A stretch of 22,850 nt of DNA from JAGNZR01 sp051659505 (GTDB lineage: Bacteria > Fusobacteriota > Fusobacteriia > Fusobacteriales > Fusobacteriaceae), in the NCBI GenBank assembly GCA_051659505.1, contig JBOFOQ010000059.1, positions 1 through 22,850 on the forward strand. Reading direction: 5' to 3'. The position numbers and the translations under genes are program-made. This document shows positions 14,062 through 20,900 of the stretch, one piece after another (within the stretch, counting starts at the first letter, position 1; the number at the start of each line of letters is the position of its first letter). The notes under the pieces are model-generated. The model saw only the letters and a list, made by a program, of their open reading frames with translations. It made no database searches and was not told where the DNA came from.

Positions 14062-14295
14062 CTAAATCTTAGGTTGTAAATCTTCCTTAGCTTTATCCAT
14101 TTTCTTTTTTAGAAGTTTTAATCTTGTGTTTCCAAAATCCACTTCCTTTTTAAAGTTAGCTTCAACTTCTGGAGTTTTTCCATATTCTTTACGAAATTGT
14201 TCATGTTTTTCAAGCATAGTTTCATAAAGTTTTAAATAGCTAAAATAGTTATTTTCTGTATTTTTAAATGTTTGTAATTTTGATAATCTTTTCAT
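14062..14295 (-). CDS. Small highly charged protein, unknown function
   Basis: A 77-residue protein that I do not recognise. It is rich in Lys and Glu with regularly spaced Leu, Tyr and Phe, has no signal peptide or membrane segment, and should be two or three helices, perhaps a coiled coil. AGGTTT near GGAGG precedes its ATG at a suitable distance. It begins 23 bases after the stop of the large FAD-dependent dehydrogenase on the same strand, so the two probably form an operon. The convergent hairpin follows its stop. Real coding status is supported by the ribosome-binding site and spacing. Confidence 0.65.
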   Translation of the reverse strand: MKRLSKLQTFKNTENNYFSYLKLYETMLEKHEQFRKEYGKTPEVEANFKKEVDFGNTRLKLLKKKMDKAKEDLQPKI

Positions 14296-14318
14296 TGTAA
14301 ACCTCCAAAATATTTAAA

Positions 14319-15902
14319 TTATACCTCTGTTGAAAAGGCTAAATCGATAATCTTAAATCCATCCACAGCAGCACTAGTAATTCCACCAGCATATCCAGCT
14401 CCCTCACCTATAGGATAGAGACCTTTAATAGAAAGAGATTCACCTTTTAAATCACGCAGTATTTTAACAGGGGATGAAGTTCTAGTTTCAGGTCCAATAA
14501 GGCTAGCTTCTTCTGAAACAAATCCTTTATGAATTTTATTCCAATATAGTAATGCAGATTTCATATTGTCACTAACAAATTTAGGAAGAAGGTTATTTAA
14601 ATCTTCACAAGCTAAATTCATTTCATAGCTACTAGAGTTTATATTTTTACTTTTGCTACTATTTATAAAGTCTTTAGTATTTTGATATATTGCACCGTAG
14701 CCACCAACCATTTCATATGCCTGTCTCTCAATTTTTTCTTGAAAATTCATACCTGAAAAAAGTTCTTTTCCAAATTCATTTTCTCTAATACCAACAACAA
14801 GAGCAGAGTTAGAAAAAGGTCTATTTCTATCAGAAAAACTCATTCCGTTAACAAGAGTTCCCTCAATTTCAGATGTAGCATTAACAACTACTCCACCAGG
14901 GCACATACAGAAAGAGAAAATACCTCTATTTTCTTCACGGTTATTGTGAGTAAGTGAATAAGTGGCTGTTCCTAAAAGCTCATTTTCATGAGATGAACCA
15001 AACATAAGCTTATTAATAAATTCTTTAGAATGTTCTATTCTACTTCCCATGGCAAAAGGCTTGTTTTCCATTGTAACACCATGTCCGTGCAACATTCTAT
15101 AAGTTTCACGGGAAGAGTGCCCTATAGCAAGAATGAGAGACTCTACAGCGAAATTTTCTTTCAATCCATTTAAATAAGAAATCTCAATACTACGAATTTG
15201 ATTATTAACTACATTAATATTACTAAGTTTAGAACTAAAATAAAATTTTCCTCCCATAGATTCAATTTTCTTTCTAAGATTTTTAACAACTATTTTAAGT
15301 ATATCAGTTCCAATATGTGGCTTGTAATCCCACATGATTTTCTCTTGTGCTCCGCAAGAAAGTAAAAGTTGGAAAACTTCATCTATATACCCACTTTTAA
15401 TTCTAGTATTAAGTTTTCCATCAGAGTAAGTGCCAGCACCACCTTCTCCAAACTGAATATTAGAGTGTGGATTTAAAATAGAAGTTTTTATAAAGTTTTC
15501 AATAGATATATCTCGGTCTTCTATTTTTTCACCTTGCTCAAATATGATAGGTGAATATCCTAAAGAACAAAGTTTGTATGCTGCAAAAAGACCAGCAGGA
15601 CCAGTTCCTATAATAGCAATTTTCATATTTTTATTAAAAATAGCTTTTCTAATAGGAATAATATTTTCCTTTAAAGTTCTAATATTTTCAGAAACAGGAA
15701 TAACGGTATTTTCTAAAAGTGAAACTTCAAGATTATATACTAGCTTTATTTCTGATTTTTTTCTGCTATCTATAGAACGTTTTATGTAATCTATTTTTAT
15801 AATATTTGTTTTAGGAATACCTAATGCTTCAATAGAATTTTTAATAAACTCATTTTGATTAGCATTTAAAGGAACAATAATATTATTTATAGTAATTTTC
15901 AT
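14319..15902 (-). CDS. FAD-dependent dehydrogenase (COG2509 type)
   Basis: A 527-residue flavoprotein. An N-terminal domain of about 90 residues precedes the dinucleotide-binding fold: I-A-I-I-G-T-G-P-A-G-L at 95-105, with the beta2 acidic residue Glu122 in I-I-F-E-Q-G. Other marks are F-G-E-G-G-A-G-T-Y-S-D-G-K-L at about 150-165, F-S-F-C-M-C-P-G-G-V-V-V and the C-terminal G-L-Y-P-I-G-E-G-A-G-Y-A-G-G-I flavin motif. This combination identifies the uncharacterised FAD-dependent dehydrogenase family COG2509, found widely in Firmicutes, Fusobacteria and chloroplast lineages. The substrate is unknown. It is the first gene of a probable two-gene operon with the 77-residue protein. The start lies shortly after the HU terminator, so it should have its own promoter within 15903-15951. 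Confidence 0.88.
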   Translation of the reverse strand: MKITINNIIVPLNANQNEFIKNSIEALGIPKTNIIKIDYIKRSIDSRKKSEIKLVYNLEVSLLENTVIPVSENIRTLKENIIPIRKAIFNKNMKIAIIGTGPAGLFAAYKLCSLGYSPIIFEQGEKIEDRDISIENFIKTSILNPHSNIQFGEGGAGTYSDGKLNTRIKSGYIDEVFQLLLSCGAQEKIMWDYKPHIGTDILKIVVKNLRKKIESMGGKFYFSSKLSNINVVNNQIRSIEISYLNGLKENFAVESLILAIGHSSRETYRMLHGHGVTMENKPFAMGSRIEHSKEFINKLMFGSSHENELLGTATYSLTHNNREENRGIFSFCMCPGGVVVNATSEIEGTLVNGMSFSDRNRPFSNSALVVGIRENEFGKELFSGMNFQEKIERQAYEMVGGYGAIYQNTKDFINSSKSKNINSSSYEMNLACEDLNNLLPKFVSDNMKSALLYWNKIHKGFVSEEASLIGPETRTSSPVKILRDLKGESLSIKGLYPIGEGAGYAGGITSAAVDGFKIIDLAFSTEV

Positions 15903-15951
15903 TAAACCACCTACCTTATTAATATAAATTATACCATATTTTCCCAGAAAT

Positions 15952-15990
15952 AAAAAAAAAGTCTATTAAATTAATTACAGACTTTCTTTT
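15952..15990 (-). terminator. Rho-independent terminator of the HU gene
   Basis: AAAGTCT (15958-15964) pairs with AGACTTT (15979-15985), and on the minus strand the stem is followed by a run of nine T residues (15960-15952 read in reverse). The loop is 14 bases. It lies 25 bases after the HU stop codon. Confidence 0.8.
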
Positions 15991-16014
15991 CATTAATATT
16001 TCTTTATAGTTTTT

Positions 16015-16341
16015 TTACTTCTTAGCTTTTTTAGCTTTTTTTTCAGTTTTAGCTGCTACAGGTAATGCTGCAATTTTATCCTCTAAAGTTTTCCCAACTC
16101 TAAACTTAAGAACTTTTTTAGCTGGAACATTCATTTTGTCTCCAGTTTGAGGATTTCTAACTTCTCTAGCATTTCTTTCTAAAACTTCCCATTTTCCCCA
16201 TCCAACGAAAGAAACAACTTCTCCAGCAAGAAGAGATGATTCGATAGTTTCAAGAAAAGCACCTAAATATTTTTCAGCATCTTTTTTAGAAACGTCACCT
16301 AATTGTAAAGCAAATTTGTTGATAAAATCTTTTTTAGTCAT
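16015..16341 (-). CDS. HU-family DNA-binding protein with Lys/Ala tail
   Basis: A 108-residue HU/IHF-family nucleoid protein. Residues 1-40 form the helical dimer interface (M-T-K-K-D-F-I-N-K-F), followed by the saddle strands and the DNA-gripping arm with R-N-P-Q-T-G at 62-67, where Pro64 is the residue that intercalates into DNA. Family members usually end near residue 90; here a tail of about 18 residues, rich in Lys and Ala, is added. The usual Phe residues of G-x-F-G-x-F are Trp48 and Trp51 (G-W-G-K-W), which is uncommon. AGGAGG is 7 bases before the ATG. It is a single gene with its own terminator. Confidence 0.93.
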   Translation of the reverse strand: MTKKDFINKFALQLGDVSKKDAEKYLGAFLETIESSLLAGEVVSFVGWGKWEVLERNAREVRNPQTGDKMNVPAKKVLKFRVGKTLEDKIAALPVAAKTEKKAKKAKK

Positions 16342-16413
16342 GAAAAAACCTCCTAGTTTATTTGTTTATTTATAACAATAAAATATTAAAAAATAATTTT
16401 GACTCAAAATTAA

Positions 16414-16440
16414 ATTATAGTATTTTATAGTATATAACTA
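16414..16440 (-). promoter_or_regulatory. Possible promoter of the HU gene
   Basis: A perfect TATAAT on the minus strand (16419-16414) with TAGTTA (16440-16435) upstream at a 15-base spacing. The -35 box and spacing are poor, so only the -10 has real support. A leader of about 65 bases would follow. Confidence 0.35.
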
Positions 16441-16449
16441 CTCTGTAAA

Positions 16450-16484
16450 ATACAAAAATCCTTTTTTTTTATTATTATTTGTAT
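16450..16484 (-). terminator. Weak AT hairpin after the oxidoreductase operon
   Basis: On the minus strand ATACAAA (16484-16478) pairs with TTTGTAT (16456-16450) around a long A-rich loop, followed by TTT. It lies just after the gamma-subunit stop. The stem is only AT plus one GC pair, so it is a tentative terminator. Confidence 0.3.
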
Positions 16485-16486
16485 AA

Positions 16487-17026
16487 TTATTTAACTAGAG
16501 AAGCACCTTTTTCAATAGCTTCTTTATTCATAGGTACAAATTTAGCTTTATTCTCTCCGAATACTTTAGGAAAAGCATCTAAAATAGATTGTGGTTTCAC
16601 AATAGGGCAAACTTCTAGCATAGCCCCTAGCATAACCATATTAGCAATTTTAATATTCCCTAAATCATTAGCTAAGTCATTAGCTGGGATATAAAAAACA
16701 TCAATATCTTTTCTAGATGGTTTTTCAGTTATTAAAGATGAATTTATAAAAAGTTTTCCACCAGGGGCAAGAGAACTTTCAAATTTTAGAAGTGAAGGTA
16801 AATTCATTGCAACTACAATTGTAGCGTCATTACTTATCACTGGGGAACCTACAGGAATATCAGAAACAACAACAGAACAGTTAGCTGTTCCACCACGCAT
16901 TTCAGCACCGTAAGAAGGACACCAAGATACTTCTTTTTGCTCTAACATACCTGCATAAGTAACTAACATACCAAGAGACATAAGTCCTTGACCTCCAAAT
17001 CCAGCACATATAATTTTATTTGTCAT
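16487..17026 (-). CDS. 2-oxoacid:ferredoxin oxidoreductase, gamma subunit
   Basis: A 179-residue gamma-domain subunit of the pyruvate/2-oxoacid:ferredoxin oxidoreductase family. The nucleotide-fold motif G-F-G-G-Q-G is at 9-14, followed by the family's W-C-P-S-Y-G-A-E-M-R-G-G-T-A and later N-M-V-M-L-G-A. Its ATG overlaps the last base of the beta-subunit stop (TAATG), so the two are translationally coupled. Together with alpha, beta and ferredoxin subunits it forms the cytoplasmic complex that converts a 2-oxoacid plus CoA into acyl-CoA, CO2 and reduced ferredoxin. It is the last gene of the operon. Four separate subunits fit the VOR/KOR class. The preferred oxoacid (branched-chain, 2-oxoglutarate or other) cannot be told from sequence. 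Confidence 0.92.
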   Translation of the reverse strand: MTNKIICAGFGGQGLMSLGMLVTYAGMLEQKEVSWCPSYGAEMRGGTANCSVVVSDIPVGSPVISNDATIVVAMNLPSLLKFESSLAPGGKLFINSSLITEKPSRKDIDVFYIPANDLANDLGNIKIANMVMLGAMLEVCPIVKPQSILDAFPKVFGENKAKFVPMNKEAIEKGASLVK

Positions 17027-17763
17027 TATTTGGCCTCCTTTTTATTTCCAAGTGGATAGTATGGAATCATACTAGTTTCCAACCACTTTAAAGAGTCAAC
17101 AGCTGAAATTCCCCAGTTTGTAGGACATGTAGATAATATTTCAACAATTGAGAACCCTGTCCCATTTATTTGATTTTCAAAAGCTTTTTTTATTACAGCT
17201 TTAGTTTTTCTAATTGATACAGGATTGTGAACAGAAGTTCTTTCAACAAATCCAGCTCCATCTAAAGTTGCTAAAATCTCAGCCATTCTAATAGGAGAAC
17301 CATTTACTGCAATATCTCTTCCAGATTGACATGTTGTAGCTTTTTGCCCTGGCAGTGTAGTAGGTGCCATTTGTCCACCAGTCATACCATAAATAGCATT
17401 GTTAACGAAGATAGTAGTAAATTTTTCACCTCTAGCAGCAGCATGAATTATTTCAGCAGTACCAATAGAAGCTAAATCTCCGTCACCTTGATAAGTGAAA
17501 ACTACTTTATCAGGAAGGGCTCTTTTAATTCCAGTAGCTACAGCAGGAGCTCTTCCGTGACCAGCTTGCTGCATATCACAATTAAAATATTTGTAGGCAA
17601 GTACAGCACACCCAACAGGAGCAACTCCTATTGTATCACCTTGTATATTAAGTTCTTCTAGAACTTCTCCAACTAATCTATGAATAATTCCATGAGTACA
17701 TCCAGGACAATAATGTGTTTCTTTATCTGTTAAACCTGATGTTTTTTTGAATACAACTGACAT
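17026..17763 (-). CDS. 2-oxoacid:ferredoxin oxidoreductase, beta (TPP) subunit
   Basis: A 245-residue thiamine-diphosphate-binding subunit. The TPP motif is clear: G-D-G-D at 93-96 and N-N at 121-122 in F-V-N-N-A-I-Y-G-M-T-G-G-Q. C-P-G-C-T-H-G at 19-25 and the A-G-H-G-R-A-P-A-V-A-T-G segment match VOR/KOR-type beta subunits. The catalytic decarboxylation of the 2-oxoacid takes place here, with electrons passing to the ferredoxin subunit. The ATG lies one base after the alpha-subunit stop, and its GGAGGGG ribosome-binding site is inside the alpha gene. Enzymes of this arrangement in anaerobes serve amino acid fermentation, which fits the divergent amino acid importer. Confidence 0.94.
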   Translation of the reverse strand: MSVVFKKTSGLTDKETHYCPGCTHGIIHRLVGEVLEELNIQGDTIGVAPVGCAVLAYKYFNCDMQQAGHGRAPAVATGIKRALPDKVVFTYQGDGDLASIGTAEIIHAAARGEKFTTIFVNNAIYGMTGGQMAPTTLPGQKATTCQSGRDIAVNGSPIRMAEILATLDGAGFVERTSVHNPVSIRKTKAVIKKAFENQINGTGFSIVEILSTCPTNWGISAVDSLKWLETSMIPYYPLGNKKEAK

Positions 17764-17764
17764 C

Positions 17765-18820
17765 TTATTCCCCTCCTAAAACTTTAATAGCGTAATCATA
17801 AATTTCATCAGGAGTAGGAATTACCCCTCCAGTTCTTCCGAAAAATGAAATTTTATGTTTACATTTAGAGTATAGTTTTACATCTTCAACCATTTGTCCC
17901 ATACTCATTTCAACAACTAAAAGTTTCTTACCTTTTTCTATTGTATCTAAAGATTTTTCAGGGAATGGCCATAGAGTTATAGGTCTAAACATTCCAACTT
18001 TTTTCCCTTCTTGTCTCATTTGGTCTACAACATTTCTACAAATTCTAGATGTCGTACCATAAGCTACTAAAATTAATTCAGCATCATCAGTTTTATAGTG
18101 TTCAGCTTTCTGTTCTTTTTCTATAATTGTAGCATATTTTTTAAATAAATTTATATTATGAACTTCTAAATCTTCCGCAGCAAGATATAACGAGTTAACA
18201 ATATTAGGCTCTCTAAGACACTTTGTACCAGTAGTTGCCCAAGTTTTATCTTCTTGTTTTCTAACAGTTATGTTGTCAAAACTTACTGGTTCCATCATTT
18301 GTCCAATTATACCATCAGCAAGTATCATAACTGGTGTTCTATAGTGATCAGCAAGGTCAAAAGAATCAATAGTCATGTCAACAGCTTCTTGCACTGAGGC
18401 AGGAGCTAAAGAAATCACTCTATAATCACCGTTTCCACCACCTTTAACACACATATTATAGTCAGATTGAGCAGGTTGTATTCCACCTAAACCTGGACCA
18501 CCTCTCATCATATTTATAATAACACCTGGGAGTTCAGCTCCAGCCATATAAGTAATACCTTCTTGTTTTAGAGCTATACCAGGTGAAGAAGAAGATGTTA
18601 AACAACGAGTTCCAGTTCCAGAAGCTCCATAGAGCATATTAATAGCTGCTACTTCTGATTCAGCTTGTACAAAAGCTCCACCAATAGCAGGTAGTGCATG
18701 AGATAAATACTCAGGAATTTCGTTTTGAGGAGTTATAGGATATCCAAAAAAACATTTACAGCCAGCAACTATAGCGGCTTTACCCATAGCCTCATTACCT
18801 TTCATTAAAATTTTTGCCAT
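17765..18820 (-). CDS. vorB: 2-oxoacid:ferredoxin oxidoreductase, alpha subunit (VorB type)
   Basis: A 351-residue alpha subunit. M-A-K-I-L-M-K-G-N-E-A at the start, F-G-Y-P-I-T-P-Q-N-E-I at about 24-34, then Q-A-E-S-E-V-A-A-I-N and T-S-S-S-S-P-G-I-A-L-K-Q-E-G match the VorB/KorA family that supplies the pyrimidine-binding half of the active site and the C-terminal transketolase-like domain. AGGAGG is 10 bases before the ATG at 18820; the in-frame TTG at 18829 is too close to it, so I take the ATG. The ferredoxin gene ends 14 bases upstream. The VorB name follows the usual label for this size class; it does not prove 2-oxoisovalerate as the substrate. Confidence 0.92.
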   Translation of the reverse strand: MAKILMKGNEAMGKAAIVAGCKCFFGYPITPQNEIPEYLSHALPAIGGAFVQAESEVAAINMLYGASGTGTRCLTSSSSPGIALKQEGITYMAGAELPGVIINMMRGGPGLGGIQPAQSDYNMCVKGGGNGDYRVISLAPASVQEAVDMTIDSFDLADHYRTPVMILADGIIGQMMEPVSFDNITVRKQEDKTWATTGTKCLREPNIVNSLYLAAEDLEVHNINLFKKYATIIEKEQKAEHYKTDDAELILVAYGTTSRICRNVVDQMRQEGKKVGMFRPITLWPFPEKSLDTIEKGKKLLVVEMSMGQMVEDVKLYSKCKHKISFFGRTGGVIPTPDEIYDYAIKVLGGE

Positions 18821-18834
18821 TATTTTCAAACCTC

Positions 18835-19050
18835 CTAATCTCTTTCAACTGTTATAACATAATCTGGACACATAATTGCACAATTACCACAGCCAATACA
18901 CTTATCAAGCTCTACTACTGTAGCAGGGTTATATCCCTTCACATTAATTTTATTATTGTCTATCACCACTATTTTAACAGGACATCCAGTAACACAAAGA
19001 CCACAGCCTTTACATCGTTCTTGATTGAAAAAAACTTTACCCTTAGCCAT
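18835..19050 (-). CDS. 2-oxoacid oxidoreductase delta subunit, 2[4Fe-4S] ferredoxin
   Basis: A 71-residue ferredoxin-like subunit with two complete cluster motifs: Cys13, 16, 19, 23 (C-K-G-C-G-L-C-V-T-G-C-P) and Cys51, 54, 57, 61 (C-I-G-C-G-N-C-A-I-M-C-P). It wires electrons from the TPP subunit to the external ferredoxin. It precedes the alpha gene by 14 bases, the common delta-alpha-beta-gamma order. AGGAGG-like GGAGGG precedes the ATG. The 57-base AT-rich gap to the ATPase gene upstream has no terminator, so all five genes are probably co-transcribed. Confidence 0.95.
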   Translation of the reverse strand: MAKGKVFFNQERCKGCGLCVTGCPVKIVVIDNNKINVKGYNPATVVELDKCIGCGNCAIMCPDYVITVERD

Positions 19051-19107
19051 AAACCCTCCTAAAAAATTATAATAAAAATAAAAATAAAAATTAAATAAAA
19101 AACGAAA

Positions 19108-19779
19108 TTACATCCAACTTTTTCTCATTAACATATCTATAGGAAACATAGTACCTTGAAAATTTCCGTGTAAAGAGGAAATCAAATCTCTTTTGCAAAC
19201 TGTATAGCGTATTGGAATTCCTGTTTCTTGAGAAAGTTGTAGAGCTAAAGAATTACCTCTTAAAATATCTTCTTCTGTAGTTTCCCATATAAGATGAGTA
19301 TTGTTAATTATTCCTGTAACTTTCAGATTTAAAGTCCCTTCTATATTTCGAAGATGAGCAAGAGTAGTTGCTAAATCTGAAGTTTCTGGTCTATTAGCAT
19401 TAAGAACAAAAAAAAGATCACAATCTAAAGGTGAAAATAATTTTCTAAAACTTGAAAATGCTTTTGCTCCAGCACTATTCCCGCCTAAATCGATTATATA
19501 TTCATAGCTAGAATCCATAAATGGTTTCATAATATTGCCAGATACAGAAGGTAGATCCATACCATGTTCTTTTAAAATAAAGCCTAAAAGTTCTATATTT
19601 TTCTCTTGAAATATTTTTTCGTATTCCCGACTTCTAAAATATGGGTTAACAACATCTAAATCAGCAATAGCAACTTTTTTACCATAATCTGAAAGACGTA
19701 AAGCATAGTTAACTGCAAATTCTGTTTTTCCACTTCCGTAATGACCTGTAATAATTTTAATTCTTTTGTCTCTTAACAT
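19108..19779 (-). CDS. P-loop ATPase (MinD/SIMIBI-like), unknown role
   Basis: A 223-residue P-loop NTPase. The Walker A motif is G-H-Y-G-S-G-K-T-E at 12-20; A-D-L-D-V-V-N-P-Y-F-R at 39-49 is the switch I region with the acidic residue that is typical of SIMIBI ATPases, and I-D-L-G-G-N at 96-101 is the Walker B-like strand. There is no deviant MinD second lysine in the motif (the usual K-G-G-x-G-K-T is absent). It is the first gene of the oxidoreductase operon, with GAGGAG 7 bases before the ATG. Its place in front of the ferredoxin and catalytic subunits suggests a role in assembling or regulating that enzyme, for example in cluster or cofactor loading, but this is inference. The function is not known to me. 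Confidence 0.85.
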   Translation of the reverse strand: MLRDKRIKIITGHYGSGKTEFAVNYALRLSDYGKKVAIADLDVVNPYFRSREYEKIFQEKNIELLGFILKEHGMDLPSVSGNIMKPFMDSSYEYIIDLGGNSAGAKAFSSFRKLFSPLDCDLFFVLNANRPETSDLATTLAHLRNIEGTLNLKVTGIINNTHLIWETTEEDILRGNSLALQLSQETGIPIRYTVCKRDLISSLHGNFQGTMFPIDMLMRKSWM

Positions 19780-19792
19780 CTATTTTCTCCTC

Positions 19793-19812
19793 AAATTTGA
19801 AAAAACAAATTT
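19793..19812 (-). repeat. Leader hairpin next to the ribosome-binding site of the ATPase gene
   Basis: AAATTTG (19793-19799) is perfectly complementary to CAAATTT (19806-19812), with a six-A loop. On the minus-strand transcript it ends one base before the GAGGAG ribosome-binding site at 19792-19787. It could affect translation of the first gene, or be chance in AT-rich DNA. Confidence 0.4.
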
Positions 19813-19834
19813 CTATAAATGACCCTATTCATTG

Positions 19835-19863
19835 ATAATACAACAATTAGTTTTAAAAGTCAA
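19835..19863 (-). promoter_or_regulatory. Sigma70 promoter of the oxidoreductase operon
   Basis: On the minus strand TTGACT (19863-19858), a 17-base spacer and TATTAT (19840-19835). Transcription would start near 19828, giving a leader of about 50 bases that contains the hairpin at 19793-19812. Confidence 0.75.
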
Positions 19864-19940
19864 TTAAATTGAGGAAAAAATACATTGTTTTCAATAATTT
19901 AATTAAGAATAGAATTTGAATATTAAATTACTAATAAAAT

Positions 19941-19978
19941 TAAAGAAAAAACTAAAGAAAAAAACTAAAGAAAAAAAC
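19941..19978. repeat. A-rich tandem repeat between divergent promoters
   Basis: Three units TAAAGAAAAAAC (12 bp), then two of 13 bp (TAAAGAAAAAAAC), run directly up to the operator and -35 box of the importer promoter. The A-tracts are roughly in phase with the helix and could act as an UP element or bend the DNA. Confidence 0.7.
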
Positions 19979-19979
19979 T

Positions 19980-19999
19980 TTAGTTGACCAGTCAACTAA
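19980..19999. promoter_or_regulatory. Operator-like palindrome over the importer -35 box
   Basis: TTAGTTGAC-CA-GTCAACTAA has 9-bp perfect arms around a 2-base centre. It contains the whole -35 hexamer TTGACC of the forward promoter. Its form is that of a dimeric repressor site (TetR- or MarR-like), but no such regulator gene is in the window. Confidence 0.7.
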
Positions 20000-20012
20000 T
20001 ATAAGTTATAAT
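19984..20012 (+). promoter_or_regulatory. Sigma70 promoter of the amino acid importer operon
   Basis: TTGACC at 19984-19989, a 17-base spacer and a perfect TATAAT at 20007-20012. Transcription would start near 20019, about 53 bases before the first start codon. The palindrome over the -35 box suggests repression. Confidence 0.85.
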
Positions 20013-20071
20013 TAGAATTATTATGAATAAATTTTAAGAAATAAAAATAAAAAAATATTTGGAGGAAAATT

Positions 20072-20875
20072 ATGATAGAAAAATCTAAAAAGTTTATGAA
20101 AACAATAATTATTTTATTTGCACTTTCAATAGCAACATTTTCAAAAGAAAAACCTCTAATTGTAGGTATGGAGTTAGCTTACCCTCCTTTTGAAATGACT
20201 GATACTTTAGGAAATCCAACTGGTGTAAGTGTAGACCTTGCAAAGGAGTTAGGACTATATTTAAATAGAGATGTAAAGATTGAAAATATAGCTTGGTCTG
20301 GTTTATTACCATCTCTTTTAACAAAAAAAGTAGATATAATACTTTCTTCCATGACAATAACTGAAGAAAGAAAAAAAGCAGTAGCATTTTCAGACCCTTA
20401 TGCTGAATCTTATTTATCATTACTTGTAAATATAGATTCTCCTGTTAATATTCCTGCTGATTTAAATGATTCAAAAAGAATTATTGTTGTCAAAACTGGG
20501 AGCACAGGACATTTGATTGCTAAAAAATATTTTCCTAAGGCAAAATTAAGATTACTAGAGAAAGAAACACTAGCTGTACTTGAGGTTTCACAAGGAAAAG
20601 CAGATGCCTTTATATATGATCCTTTAACAATTATAAAAAATAATACTTTAAATCCAAAAACAACAAAAGTTATTTTAGAAAATTTCCAAATAGATGAACG
20701 TGGAGTTTGGGGAATTGCTTATAGAAAAAATGAGATAGAACTTGGAAATTCTATCAATAAATTTCTAAAGGAATTTAAAGAAAGAAAAGGTTTTGAACCT
20801 TTAATTGAAAAATATTTAAAAGATGAAAAGAAAATATTTGATGAAAAAAAAATACCTTTCTTTTTTGGAAATTAA
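20072..20875 (+). CDS. Amino acid ABC transporter substrate-binding protein
   Basis: A 267-residue extracytoplasmic binding protein of the SBP type 3 family. The N-terminus has a signal segment (about residues 1-24, I-I-I-L-F-A-L-S-I-A before T-F-S) with no lipobox cysteine. The mature protein shows V-G-M-E-L-A-Y-P-P-F-E-M, D-L-A-K-E-L, W-S-G-L-L-P-S-L, then D-I-I-L-S-S-M-T-I-T-E-E-R and F-S-D-P-Y, the classic marks of polar amino acid binders. Ribosome-binding site TTGGAGG precedes the first ATG. It captures an amino acid and delivers it to the permease encoded next. The specific ligand is not readable, though the family favours polar or charged amino acids and cystine. Confidence 0.93.
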   Translation: MIEKSKKFMKTIIILFALSIATFSKEKPLIVGMELAYPPFEMTDTLGNPTGVSVDLAKELGLYLNRDVKIENIAWSGLLPSLLTKKVDIILSSMTITEERKKAVAFSDPYAESYLSLLVNIDSPVNIPADLNDSKRIIVVKTGSTGHLIAKKYFPKAKLRLLEKETLAVLEVSQGKADAFIYDPLTIIKNNTLNPKTTKVILENFQIDERGVWGIAYRKNEIELGNSINKFLKEFKERKGFEPLIEKYLKDEKKIFDEKKIPFFFGN

Positions 20876-20900
20876 GCTAAGATAAGGAGGTTTTTATACA

